Assembly: GCF_034355335.1 (NCBI RefSeq)
Contig: NZ_CP136422.1
Coordinates: forward strand, 3,940,501 to 4,004,500
Length of the DNA: 64,000 bases
Direction: 5' to 3'
Source of the DNA: Blautia coccoides
GTDB taxonomy: Bacteria; Bacillota; Clostridia; Lachnospirales; Lachnospiraceae
How positions within the stretch are numbered: position 1 is the first letter of the stretch; each line of letters starts with the position of its first letter. The notes below the pieces were generated by a model. It saw nothing but the letters and a program-made list of their open reading frames with translations, did no database searches and was not told the origin of the DNA. This document shows, piece by piece, positions 25,675 through 34,130 of the stretch. The position numbers and the translations under genes were made by a program.

Positions 25675-26316
25675 CTATGACTTTTGCGCCTCTCTCCTGT
25701 CACGTTCTCTTTTTGAGAACACACAGCCGCAGAAATCCTGACGGTAAAGGCCATATTCCCCTGAAAGCTCTGTGGAGCGCTTATATCCGTTCTTTTTCTT
25801 AAAATCCGAGGGCAGGTGCCGGACATGGTACTTCTTAGCCAGGCTTTCTCCGATCTCATTGATCTTTGCCGCGTTTTTTAAAGGACTGATGGACAGGGTT
25901 GTGGTGAAATAATCGTATCCGCCTTCTGCCGCCAGCCTTGCCGCCTCCTCCATGCGCATCTGATAGCAGGCAAAACAGCGCTCATGGCCCTCCGGAATAT
26001 CCTCCATGCCTCTTGCCATCTCATAAAATTTCTCGGGACAATACTCACCCTTTAACAGTTTTGGCTTATGTACAAAAGGCATGGATCCTATAAGCCGCTC
26101 CAGCTCTTCCTCCCGTTTCTCATATTCCTCTTTCGGAGATATATTGGGATTGTAGAAAAAATCCGTTATCTCAAAATACTGTGACAGATATTCCAGCACA
26201 TAGCTGCTGCAGGGTGCGCAGCAGCTATGCAGGAACAAAGTGGGTACTTTCCCCTCTTCTTTTATCTGTTCCAGGATTTTTTCCAGTTCTCTTTGGTAAT
26301 TTCTTTTCTGTTCCAT
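25675..26316 (-). CDS. queH: Epoxyqueuosine reductase QueH
   Basis: The 213 residues show the QueH pattern of metal and cluster ligands: HSCCAPCSSY near the N-terminus, ERCFACYQMRM in the middle and DFCGCVFSKRE near the C-terminus. QueH performs the last step of queuosine tRNA modification in organisms lacking QueG. It starts 2 bp after the preceding dehydrogenase gene on the same strand. Confidence 0.95.
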   Translation of the reverse strand: MEQKRNYQRELEKILEQIKEEGKVPTLFLHSCCAPCSSYVLEYLSQYFEITDFFYNPNISPKEEYEKREEELERLIGSMPFVHKPKLLKGEYCPEKFYEMARGMEDIPEGHERCFACYQMRMEEAARLAAEGGYDYFTTTLSISPLKNAAKINEIGESLAKKYHVRHLPSDFKKKNGYKRSTELSGEYGLYRQDFCGCVFSKRERDRREAQKS

Positions 26317-26317
26317 T

Positions 26318-27316
26318 TTATGATTCCCTTTTCAGAACTTCATTGCTGTTTGTCTCACCCTTTTCAAAGGCCACAGCATTGTCCAGAGTGGTCTGGGAAA
26401 TAGCGGCAAGAGCCTCCTGGGTAAAGAATCCCTGATGGGAGGTGATCATCACATTGGGGAAGGACAGAAGCCTTGCCGTTGTGGAGTGTTCCAGGATTTC
26501 ATCGGAACGGTCCTCAAACACGTTCTTTGTCTCCTCCTCGTATACATCCAGGCCTACGCCGAAGAACTTGCGGGCACGGATCCCTTCGATAAGATCCTCT
26601 GTCTTTACAAGACCTCCTCTGGATGTGTTCACCAGGACCACACCGTCTTTCATTTTGGCAATCGTCTCCCGGTTTATCAAATGGTAGGTGCTGTCCATCA
26701 GAGGGCAGTGCAGGGAGATCAGGTCACTTCTCTCAAGCAGTTCATCCAGAGAGACATATTCTGCAAAATCCAGATCGGGATTCTGGTACACATCATAGGC
26801 AATGACCTTCATACCAAAACCACGGCAGATCTTTGCCATGGCAGCGCCGATCTTTCCGGTTCCCACAATACCTGCCGTCTTCTGGTAAAAGTTAAATCCC
26901 ATCAGCCCGCTGAGGCTGAAATCATTCTCCCGCACTTTTACATAAGCTTTATGGATCCTGCGGTTTGCCGTAAGCGCCAGGGCCATGGCATGCTCTGCCA
27001 CTGCCTCCGGAGAATACCCCGGCACGCGCATAACCCGGATGCCATACTCTGCCGCTTTTTCCAGATCCACATTGTTGAAGCCAGCGCAGCGCATGAGTAC
27101 CAGCTTCACCCCTGCCTCATGGAGAGCCGTCATAGTCTCAGCCCCCACATCGGAGCTTACAAAAGCACACACAGCGTCAAAGCCTTTTGCCAAAGGCGCT
27201 GTTTTCGGTGCCAGATCTGTTTTCAGATAATCAATCTCTATTCCCGGATAATGTTCCAGTTGTTTATCAAAGGATGCCCTGTCGTAGCTTTTGGTGTCAA
27301 AAAATAAAATTCTCAT
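26318..27316 (-). CDS. D-lactate-type 2-hydroxyacid dehydrogenase
   Basis: The start at 27316 (MRILFFDTKSYD) lies behind AGGAGGCAAAACT. The 332 residues match the LdhA-like D-isomer 2-hydroxyacid dehydrogenase group. They carry GIVGTGKIGAAMAKI for NAD binding, the catalytic Arg in NTSRGGLV, and the HQGFFTQEAL segment with the catalytic His. D-lactate formation from pyruvate is the likely reaction, although related enzymes use hydroxyisocaproate-type substrates. Confidence 0.88.
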   Translation of the reverse strand: MRILFFDTKSYDRASFDKQLEHYPGIEIDYLKTDLAPKTAPLAKGFDAVCAFVSSDVGAETMTALHEAGVKLVLMRCAGFNNVDLEKAAEYGIRVMRVPGYSPEAVAEHAMALALTANRRIHKAYVKVRENDFSLSGLMGFNFYQKTAGIVGTGKIGAAMAKICRGFGMKVIAYDVYQNPDLDFAEYVSLDELLERSDLISLHCPLMDSTYHLINRETIAKMKDGVVLVNTSRGGLVKTEDLIEGIRARKFFGVGLDVYEEETKNVFEDRSDEILEHSTTARLLSFPNVMITSHQGFFTQEALAAISQTTLDNAVAFEKGETNSNEVLKRES

Positions 27317-27530
27317 AGTTTTGCCTCCTGTTCTTGTCAAACAAAGTTTCCGTTACCGGATAGGTTTCCCAATCCGTACTTATTTTATCAATAATCAAAG
27401 AAAAACACAAGTGCCTCCATTTCCCATATGTCAACCCCCGGCACTTCATCATATGATACTGTATACCGACCCCAAAAACAGACAGTCTCACACCTGCCTG
27501 CCGATGGAAAAAAGAAAGGAATGACAACTT

Positions 27531-28301
27531 ATGGATACACCTCTTTTAGAAGTAAAAGATGTCAGTTATGCCTATCACACAAAATCCGGTGAAACACCCG
27601 CTTTGTCCCATATATCTTTTTCTGTGAAAAAAGGAGAATTTCTGGCCATCGTAGGTCCCTCGGGATGCGGAAAATCCACGCTGCTGGATATGCTCTGCGG
27701 CCTGCTTACCCCGGAGGAGGGGGAAATCCTTTTAAACGGGAAACCCCTCAGCGAATCGGTGACCAACATCGGATACATGCTGCAGAAGGACCATCTCTTT
27801 GAATGGCGCACCATATACAGCAATGTACTGTTAGGATTGGAGATCCAAAAAAAGGTTTCTCCCAACACCAAAGAAAAAGTCAATCATCTGCTGGCTGATT
27901 ACGGCCTGGATAAATTCAAAGAATCACGCCCCTCACAGCTTTCCGGCGGCATGCGGCAGCGCGCCGCACTTATCCGCACACTGGCTCTTGAACCTGATCT
28001 GCTGCTGCTGGATGAACCGTTTTCCGCTTTGGATTATCAGACACGCCTCTCCGTAGGCGATGATATCGGAAAGATCATAAAGCGGGAGGAAAAAACCGCG
28101 CTTCTTGTGACCCATGATATATCGGAGGCTATAAGCATGGCTGACCGCGTTATCGTGCTTGGCAAGCGTCCAGCCTCTATTACAAAGATCATCTCCATTG
28201 TGCTCACCATTGACAACCGCACGCCTTTTACTTCCCGCAGCGCTCCGGAATTCAAAAATTATTTTAATGAAATATGGAAGGAGCTAAACCACAATGGCTG
28301 A
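27531..28301 (+). CDS. ABC transporter ATP-binding protein (nitrate/sulfonate/thiamine-precursor type)
   Basis: The 256 residues have Walker A GPSGCGKST, the Q-loop in YMLQKDHLFEW, the signature LSGGMRQR, Walker B LLLLDEPFSALD and the switch His in LVTHDISEA. This subgroup (SsuB/TauB/ThiZ-like) serves substrate-binding-protein-dependent importers of sulfonates, nitrate, pyrimidine precursors and similar compounds. It overlaps the following permease gene by 8 bp. No substrate-binding protein is encoded next to it. Confidence 0.9.
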   Translation: MDTPLLEVKDVSYAYHTKSGETPALSHISFSVKKGEFLAIVGPSGCGKSTLLDMLCGLLTPEEGEILLNGKPLSESVTNIGYMLQKDHLFEWRTIYSNVLLGLEIQKKVSPNTKEKVNHLLADYGLDKFKESRPSQLSGGMRQRAALIRTLALEPDLLLLDEPFSALDYQTRLSVGDDIGKIIKREEKTALLVTHDISEAISMADRVIVLGKRPASITKIISIVLTIDNRTPFTSRSAPEFKNYFNEIWKELNHNG

Positions 28302-29100
28302 AATGACTTCTATGTCCAGAGGACAGAGGAACTATCTGCGGAAATTAAGGCGTGATTCCCAGATCGTGCGGATCATCCGCATCCTCATATTTCTGGCTTT
28401 TCTGGCGCTTTGGGAGGGCAGCGCAAGGCTGGGTCTTATTGATTCCTTTATCTTTTCAAGCCCTTCCCAGGTGGTTATGGCCATGTATCACATGATATTG
28501 GACGGAACCCTTGCCGTACACACAGGTGTCACGCTCTGGGAAACCATTGCCAGCTTCGCCCTGGTGACAGTATTCGGCATTGCCATCGCAGTGCTTTTGT
28601 GGTGTTTCCCGAAGCTCTCATCCATTTTGGAACCGTATCTGGTAGTCCTGAACAGCCTGCCAAAATCAGCCCTGGCACCGCTTTTGATCGTGTGGCTGGG
28701 CAGCAATATTAAGACCATCATCGTTGCCGGTCTGTCTGTAGCTATTTTCGGGGCGATCCTGAACCTGTACACAGGCTTCTGCGGCACAGACCCGGATAAA
28801 TTAAAACTGATTTCCACACTGAGGGGCACGAAAAAAGATGCCCTTTTTAAAGTGGTCCTCCCCTCCTCTGTACCGCTCATCCTAAGCATTATGAAGGTCA
28901 ACATCGGTCTCTGTCTGATCGGCGTTGTCATCGGAGAGATGATCGGGAGCAAACGGGGTCTGGGGTATCTGATCATCTATTCCAGCCAGGTATTCAAGCT
29001 GGATACCATGATCATGAGCATTGTTATTCTATGTATCATTGCAGCCGTTTTATACAGTCTGATCAATGTGGCAGAGAAAAAATACAGAAAACATTTCTGA
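28294..29100 (+). CDS. ABC transporter permease (SsuC/TauC-like)
   Basis: This 268-residue membrane protein has about six helices. The ABC-coupling motif lies in the region SKRGLGYLIIYSSQ preceded by LRGTKKDALFKVVLPSSVP. It pairs with the ATPase gene that overlaps it. The usual periplasmic-type binding protein is absent here, so it must be encoded elsewhere, or the two serve as a shared module. Substrate unknown. Confidence 0.9.
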   Translation: MAEMTSMSRGQRNYLRKLRRDSQIVRIIRILIFLAFLALWEGSARLGLIDSFIFSSPSQVVMAMYHMILDGTLAVHTGVTLWETIASFALVTVFGIAIAVLLWCFPKLSSILEPYLVVLNSLPKSALAPLLIVWLGSNIKTIIVAGLSVAIFGAILNLYTGFCGTDPDKLKLISTLRGTKKDALFKVVLPSSVPLILSIMKVNIGLCLIGVVIGEMIGSKRGLGYLIIYSSQVFKLDTMIMSIVILCIIAAVLYSLINVAEKKYRKHF

Positions 29101-29106
29101 CAAAGC

Positions 29107-29161
29107 AAAAAAATCCAGGCGAATGCGGCACAACTGTTGGCCGCTGCCTGGATTTTCTTTT
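29107..29161. terminator. Bidirectional terminator
   Basis: The stem AAAATCCAGGC / GCCTGGATTTT lies between the convergent permease (plus) and ribbon-helix-helix (minus) genes. It has a T-run on both strands. Confidence 0.85.
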
Positions 29162-29357
29162 ATTCTGTTTCAGATTCCAAAGGGGAACCCTTCCTGCTCT
29201 TTTTCCGGTGCTTTACACATTCTGTCAGCAGATATTCAATCTGACCGTTGACGGAGCGGAAATCATCTTCCGCCCACTGTGCCAGGTCATTGTAAAGAGA
29301 CGCGGAGAGCCGAAGAGGGACCTGCTTTTTTTGTTTTTCCTTCGATTTATTCTCCAT
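29160..29357 (-). CDS. Arc-like ribbon-helix-helix protein
   Basis: This 65-residue basic protein reads KKQVPLRLSASLYNDLAQWAEDDFRSVNGQIEYLLTECVKHRKK. The beta strand is KKQVPLRLS, and two helices follow, as in Arc/MetJ-type DNA-binding proteins. It starts 18 bp after the SPFH gene, a pairing often seen in Firmicutes. It could act on the tandem GATATC sites beneath the SPFH promoter (inference). Confidence 0.7.
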   Translation of the reverse strand: MENKSKEKQKKQVPLRLSASLYNDLAQWAEDDFRSVNGQIEYLLTECVKHRKKSRKGSPLESETE

Positions 29358-29374
29358 GAAGGCTTCACTCCACT

Positions 29375-30399
29375 CTAATACAGGGAACCGCTGTTGACAA
29401 TGGGCTGGGCATCCTTATTACCGCAGAGGACAACCAGCAGGTTGCTGACCATGGCCGCTTTGCGCTCCTCATCCAGCGTTACGATATCTTTGTCGTTTAA
29501 TTTCTGGAGGGCCATCTCCACCATGCTCACAGCACCTTCCACAATCTTCTGACGGGCATCTATGATTGCTGCCGCCTGCTGTCTCTGCAGCATAGCTGAC
29601 GCGATCTCCGGCGCGTATGCCAGATGGGTGATGCGCATTTCCAGGATCTTGATCCCTGCCTCCACCACCTTCTCCTGCAGTTCCTCCTGCATGATGCTGG
29701 CGACCTCCTGGCTGCTTCCCCGAAGGGAGCGCTCATCACCGCCCTCACTTGTGTCATAGGGATATCTTCTGGCTGCGTTTCTCGTAATGCATCACACTGG
29801 ATTGACAGATAATCCTTATAATTCTCCACGTTGAATACAGCTTTTGTGGCATTTTCCACCTTCCATATGACAACCGTTCCGATCTCGATGGGATTTCCCA
29901 GTTCATCGTTTACCTTCTGTTTTTTATTGTCCAGCGTCATGGTCTTCAGTGAAACTTTTTTATTCGCTTTTGTCTCCGTGTTCTTCTGTTCTGCCTCGAT
30001 CCCCATGCCTTTCAGCACAGTAGAGCTTCCGCTGCCGACTGCTCTCACTGTGGGATTGATCCCTGTCACAAAAGGATTTACCCAGTAAAATCCGTTCTCA
30101 TTGAGGGTTCCGTAATACTTTCCGAACAAAGCCAGAACAAGTGCTTCGTTGGGGTTGATCACCTTCAGACCTGCCAGTGCCACACAAGCTGCACACAGGA
30201 TCAGGATGGCGGCCGTCACACAGATACCGGCCAGGGCACTGCTGTTCCGAGAGATAACTGCCCCTGAAAATATCATCAGCACAATACTGCCCACAATGGC
30301 CGCGATCAGCAGAAACAGCATTGCCATACCTGACTTGGGATGCAGGATCCTCTCCTCCACGTTCTTATTCATTGGGCTGGTTCCATCTTTTTCTTCCAT
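29375..30399 (-). pseudogene. SPFH/Band 7 membrane protein gene with a frameshift
   Basis: The N-terminal part (30399 down to about 29776) has a signal-anchor and two hydrophobic segments, then NPNEALVLALFGKYYGTL and the SPFH domain. The frame is then lost. The continuation [19 protein letters not shown]...MQEELQEKV...[17 protein letters not shown] is in a second frame down to 29375. Joining them needs one extra base near 29775, where CGAGAAACGCAGCC may once have read ACGGCAGCC. So there is a 1-nt deletion or a sequencing error. SPFH proteins form membrane microdomain scaffolds. An AGGAGGAAAAATC site precedes the start. Confidence 0.8.
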
Positions 30400-30444
30400 G
30401 ATTTTTCCTCCTCTTTGAAAGGCTGCCTCCGGCAGTATTTTTTT

Positions 30445-30461
30445 GATATCTTTTTGATATC
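30445..30461. promoter_or_regulatory. Tandem GATATC sites just downstream of the SPFH -10 box
   Basis: GATATC occurs twice exactly 11 bp apart, about one helical turn, immediately after the predicted -10 of the SPFH/RHH operon. Half-sites repeated on one face of the helix suit ribbon-helix-helix dimers. Confidence 0.4.
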
Positions 30462-30464
30462 ATT

Positions 30465-30493
30465 ATAATACACCTTAATCTTATATATGTCAA
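30465..30493 (-). promoter_or_regulatory. Promoter of the SPFH/RHH operon
   Basis: TTGACA, a 17-nt spacer and TATTAT on the minus strand, about 65 nt before the SPFH start codon. Confidence 0.65.
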
Positions 30494-30496
30494 TAG

Positions 30497-30536
30497 AAAA
30501 GACCATCCGTACCCGTCTTCCGGTTCCGAATGGCCT
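30497..30536 (-). terminator. Terminator after the P-loop protein gene
   Basis: On the minus strand an imperfect GGCCATTCGG.../...ACGGATGGTC hairpin is followed by TTTTC, about 10 bp past the stop at 30549. Confidence 0.6.
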
Positions 30537-30548
30537 TTCAGTTATTCT

Positions 30549-31487
30549 CTATACTTCAGCCTGTATATCAATGGTATTCAGCTTATCACTGTCCTCCTCT
30601 TCCTTATGTCCCACAGTACCTGCCACAATGTAGTAGCCAAACTTGGAATCATAGAAAAACTCTTTCACCAAAGAAAATCCCGCGATCTTTCCCGTACTGC
30701 TCACATGCATCAACGGTCCGGTACAGGAGATAATATCATCTCCGATCTTCACGTGCTCCTCATCATAATATGTAATAGGCAGATCCTGGGCGATCAGCTC
30801 TTTCATCTTCTTCTCGATCTCCACCAGATCAAAATTCACCGGCTTCTCAGAATAATCCAGCATAAATCCATGGCGTATATCTGCCCGGACATAGCTTGGA
30901 CGCTCAATATCCCTGACCACATACCCGAATAGATCCTCTGCACTGTGTGCCATCTTTCTGTAGATCAGAGATTTAAACACAATATCAGCAATATTCTGGG
31001 GCAGCGGGCCGAACAGAGACGGCCTTGTCACAATGACCTCCTCGCCAATCCCTATCATCAGATCCGCATTCCTTTTCAGAACAGGGTACAGGATCTCAAA
31101 ATGCTCCACGATCACCCTCTTGTGCTGGGAAGTCACCCTGATCACAGCCTCAGCGATGGTCTCCAGATCCACATACTTCCTTGCCGCCCTGGCGTCTACG
31201 TGGAAAGTACGCGGGGTATAGAATCCCACATCCTCCGCGTTCAGCAGGGGCATATTGGTGATGTCATATTCATCATCTGCGTCCACCACCTGGATTCCCG
31301 GAAACATACCTTTGATCATCATACTTTTTCCGGAATCCTTGGCTCCTATGATACCGATGATACGGTCAAAGGGGTTCAGATACATCTGGGAAATTTTCCT
31401 TCCCAGCTCCATCATCCTTCGGTTTCCTCTTGGTGCAAAGAAAAAATTATACAGATTACACTCATGGCGTACATTGTTGTAAATCAT
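30549..31487 (-). CDS. P-loop protein, possible 'alanyl-tRNA synthetase second additional domain' family
   Basis: This 312-residue protein has a P-loop, GIIGAKDSGKSMM (~45-57), which fits nucleotide binding. The C-terminal third (PSYVRADIRHGFMLDYSE..., YYDEEHVKIGDDIISCTGPLMHV) recalls tRNA-synthetase editing/SAD-type domains. I believe databases name similar clostridial proteins after that domain, but this is from memory. The best start may be the internal MMELGRKIS (~25 residues in), since the N-terminal stretch is unusual; no ribosome binding site settles it. Biological role unknown. Confidence 0.5.
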   Translation of the reverse strand: MIYNNVRHECNLYNFFFAPRGNRRMMELGRKISQMYLNPFDRIIGIIGAKDSGKSMMIKGMFPGIQVVDADDEYDITNMPLLNAEDVGFYTPRTFHVDARAARKYVDLETIAEAVIRVTSQHKRVIVEHFEILYPVLKRNADLMIGIGEEVIVTRPSLFGPLPQNIADIVFKSLIYRKMAHSAEDLFGYVVRDIERPSYVRADIRHGFMLDYSEKPVNFDLVEIEKKMKELIAQDLPITYYDEEHVKIGDDIISCTGPLMHVSSTGKIAGFSLVKEFFYDSKFGYYIVAGTVGHKEEEDSDKLNTIDIQAEV

Positions 31488-31560
31488 AAAAACCTCTCCC
31501 TATAAATATGTTTTTTGTTCCCCAATGGCAATGTGCCGTTTCTATTTCAACTATAGCACA

Positions 31561-31604
31561 AAACCGGGCAGTTGTATACGGTTTTGTCCCGCATACCTGC
31601 CCGG
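31561..31604 (-). terminator. Terminator of the sufCB operon
   Basis: On the minus strand CCGGGCAGGTATGCGG / CCGTATACAACTGCCCGG is followed by TTTTGT, just after the stop at 31629. Confidence 0.75.
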
Positions 31605-31628
31605 CTGACGTTGTGTCGTATTACTGTT

Positions 31629-32546
31629 TTACTTCAGGAAACCATTGATGATCTGGGCCTCCGCCTCTTCCTCTGTAAGCCCCAGTGTCATAAGCTTTAT
31701 GATCTGCTCTCCTGCGATCTTGCCGATGGCAGCCTCGTGGATGAGCGCTGCGTCGGAACTGTTTGCAGTGATCTCCGGGATAGAGCTGATCTTGGCATTG
31801 CCCACAATGATGGCATCACATTCCGTATGTCCGCTGCACGCCGCGTTTCCGTTGAGCACGGACTGGAAAAGCTGATGGGAATCATCCTTTGCCACGGAGC
31901 GGGACACAATGTTGGCACCTGAATCTTCTCCGTCCATATCCACGATAAAACGGCTCTCCGCGTCCTGGGTCCCGTGGGTCATAAGACGTTCCATAACTTT
32001 CAGACTGGCGCCATCCATTAATTTTGCCCTGGTCATACGCTTTGTGGAGTCCACGCCTTTGATCTGCACAGTATCCATCTCCATGACACTGTTCTCCCCG
32101 ACTTCAATGATGGTCTCAGGATTCATAATGCGCTGTCCCTTTCCATCTCCGCTGCCGTAATGCTTTTCCACGTATTTCACTCTGGAATTTTTGCCGATGA
32201 AAAAGCTGTGGATCCCGTCATGACGGCTGGAGGCGTCTCCGCCGTTGTGAATGCCGCAGCCCGCGATGATGGTCACATCGCAGTCATCCCCCACATAAAA
32301 ATCATTATAGACCACCTCTTCAAGCCCGGCCTGGCTCATAATGACCGGAATGTGGACACTCTCTTTTTTGGTGCCGTCCTTGATGCGGATAATGATCCCG
32401 TCGCCCTCTTCTCTTGTGGTGATCTCTATATGCTCTGTGCTGTTCCTGCCCTCGCTCTTTCCGTTTGCCCGGATGTTGTACGCACCCACCGGGATTTCAT
32501 GCAGCCCGGCAACTGCCTCTAATAACTGTTTCTGAATCGTGTCCAT
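31629..32546 (-). CDS. sufB: SufB/SufD-family Fe-S scaffold subunit
   Basis: The 305 residues form the SufBD beta-helix core only, shorter than classic SufB (~465 aa). Visible elements are FYVGDDCDVTIIAGCGIHN, HYGSGDGKGQRIMNPET and the C-terminal DAALIHEAAIGKI with a conserved Glu and His. It overlaps the sufC stop by one base. A single SufB-like protein with SufC and no SufS, SufU or SufD is the arrangement called minimal SUF (SmsCB) in anaerobes. Assembly of Fe-S clusters fits the many Fe-S enzymes in this window. Confidence 0.85.
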   Translation of the reverse strand: MDTIQKQLLEAVAGLHEIPVGAYNIRANGKSEGRNSTEHIEITTREEGDGIIIRIKDGTKKESVHIPVIMSQAGLEEVVYNDFYVGDDCDVTIIAGCGIHNGGDASSRHDGIHSFFIGKNSRVKYVEKHYGSGDGKGQRIMNPETIIEVGENSVMEMDTVQIKGVDSTKRMTRAKLMDGASLKVMERLMTHGTQDAESRFIVDMDGEDSGANIVSRSVAKDDSHQLFQSVLNGNAACSGHTECDAIIVGNAKISSIPEITANSSDAALIHEAAIGKIAGEQIIKLMTLGLTEEEAEAQIINGFLK

Positions 32547-33286
32547 TATTTTACTCCCCCGTCCTTCCAGATTTTACAGCCGGAATAGTCATCTACGCCT
32601 TCCAGCAATGCGGGAAGCACTTCCTCTTTGCTTCCCCGGCTCACCAGTTTTCCGTCTGCGATCACTAGAATTTCATCCGCAATATTCAGGATACGCTCCT
32701 GATGTGAGATGATCAGAATAGAGCCGTGGATCTCCCTGTGCATATTTTCAAACACATGAATCAGATTCTGGAAGCTCCACAGATCGATCCCCGCTTCAGG
32801 TTCATCAAATACGGACATCCTGGTGCCTCTTGCCATGACGGTAGCGATTTCAATCCTCTTCATTTCTCCGCCGGAAAGACTTGCATTGACCTCTCTGTTA
32901 ATATAGTCCTTTGCGCACAGCCCTACCTCAGAGAGGTACTGACAGGCTCCGGTGACTGTAATATTTTCCCCGGATGCCAGCCGGATCAAATCAAGCACGG
33001 TGACGCCTTTAAAACGTACCGGCTGCTGAAAGGCATAGCTGATGCCCCTCTTTGCCCTCTCCGTGATGTTCAGGTCCGTGATGTCCTCACCGTCCAGATA
33101 AAGTCTTCCCTCTGTGGGCTTCTCAATACCCGCGATGATTTTTGCCAGCGTTGATTTTCCTCCGCCGTTTGGCCCTGTGATGGCTATAAATCTGTTGTCC
33201 TCCAGAGTAAAGCTTACATGCTCCAGAATCCCTTTCTCCTTTGTCTCCTCTTCTACTTTGAAGGAGACATCCCTAAGCTCCAGCAT
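32546..33286 (-). CDS. sufC: SufC Fe-S assembly ATPase
   Basis: The 246 residues have Walker A GPNGGGKST, the signature LSGGEMKRIE and Walker B-like MSVFDEPEAGIDLW, where SufC shows the same Asp-Glu-Pro-Glu-Ala-Gly pattern. The H-loop is in LIISHQERIL. The GGAGG site lies 8 nt before the start. It powers the partner SufB-like protein encoded directly downstream. Confidence 0.92.
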   Translation of the reverse strand: MLELRDVSFKVEEETKEKGILEHVSFTLEDNRFIAITGPNGGGKSTLAKIIAGIEKPTEGRLYLDGEDITDLNITERAKRGISYAFQQPVRFKGVTVLDLIRLASGENITVTGACQYLSEVGLCAKDYINREVNASLSGGEMKRIEIATVMARGTRMSVFDEPEAGIDLWSFQNLIHVFENMHREIHGSILIISHQERILNIADEILVIADGKLVSRGSKEEVLPALLEGVDDYSGCKIWKDGGVK

Positions 33287-33346
33287 TTTTCAATCCCTCC
33301 GATGTCATCTTCATCTTTTTATGTTTATAAATCCCGATTCCTATGT

Positions 33347-33352
33347 TATAAT
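33347..33352 (+). promoter_or_regulatory. Extended -10 element before the Sel1-repeat/trpB pair
   Basis: TGTTATAAT (TGnTATAAT) lies about 105 nt before the start of the Sel1-repeat gene. No clear -35 is visible. Confidence 0.4.
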
Positions 33353-33458
33353 ATCAGCAATGGGCCGGATCATACAGGCTCCAACCGTGGATTTAATTCC
33401 TACAAAAACAGTACACTATATTACAAAATTTGTCAAAAGAAAAATGGAGATATTTTCA

Positions 33459-34100
33459 ATGGACGCAAAAAATATGGATTTTACTCTGGAAGAACTGAAA
33501 ATCCTGGCAGAAAACGGTCAGAAGGATCTGGAGTATGCCGTGGGCTATTACTATGAAAACGGAATACACACCCTGACAGATTTCGGACAGGCAGCCCAGT
33601 GGTATGAAAAAGCAGCGAAAAAAGACCATGTGGATGCCCTGCTGCACCTAGGATTTCTCTATGCCCAAGGAAAAGGCGTGGACAAAGACGAAAAAAAAGC
33701 GTTTACCTATATCAGACGCGCCGCTGAAACCGGCAATAAAAATGCCCAGTACAACCTGGCCAGGTGTTATGAGGAAGGGATCGGTACAAAACAAGATCAC
33801 TCAAAAGCCTTTGGCTGGTATAAAAAAGCAGGGCAGCAGGGGGATTACCGAGCCATGTGCTGCATGGGCGGTTACTTTTTAAGCGGCCAGGCAGTCCCTC
33901 CCAACACGGAGCGGGCATTCCAGCTCTTTGAAAAGGCAGCCAACGCCAATATACCTGCCGCACAGTATAACCTCTCAATCCTCTACCGCTACGGAGAAGG
34001 TGTTGAAAAGGATGAAGATAAGGCAGACCTCTGGCTGACAAAAGCCGCTCAGAACGGCTTCAAGCTGGCAAAAGACGCCCTGCACGGCGAACAGGAATAA
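33459..34100 (+). CDS. Sel1-like (TPR) repeat protein
   Basis: The start at 33459 (MDAKNMDFTLEELK) has GGAG 9 nt upstream; ATG 33444 is an alternative. The 213 residues contain about five Sel1 repeats of ~36 residues (GQAAQWYEKAAKKDHVDALLHLG, KKAFTYIRRAAETGNKNAQYNLA, KAFGWYKKAGQQGDYRAM and so on). It is probably a cytoplasmic protein-interaction scaffold. It lies 30 bp before trpB on the same strand without a terminator. Confidence 0.85.
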   Translation: MDAKNMDFTLEELKILAENGQKDLEYAVGYYYENGIHTLTDFGQAAQWYEKAAKKDHVDALLHLGFLYAQGKGVDKDEKKAFTYIRRAAETGNKNAQYNLARCYEEGIGTKQDHSKAFGWYKKAGQQGDYRAMCCMGGYFLSGQAVPPNTERAFQLFEKAANANIPAAQYNLSILYRYGEGVEKDEDKADLWLTKAAQNGFKLAKDALHGEQE

Positions 34101-34130
34101 AATATTGAATTCACATAAAGGAGAAAAAGA

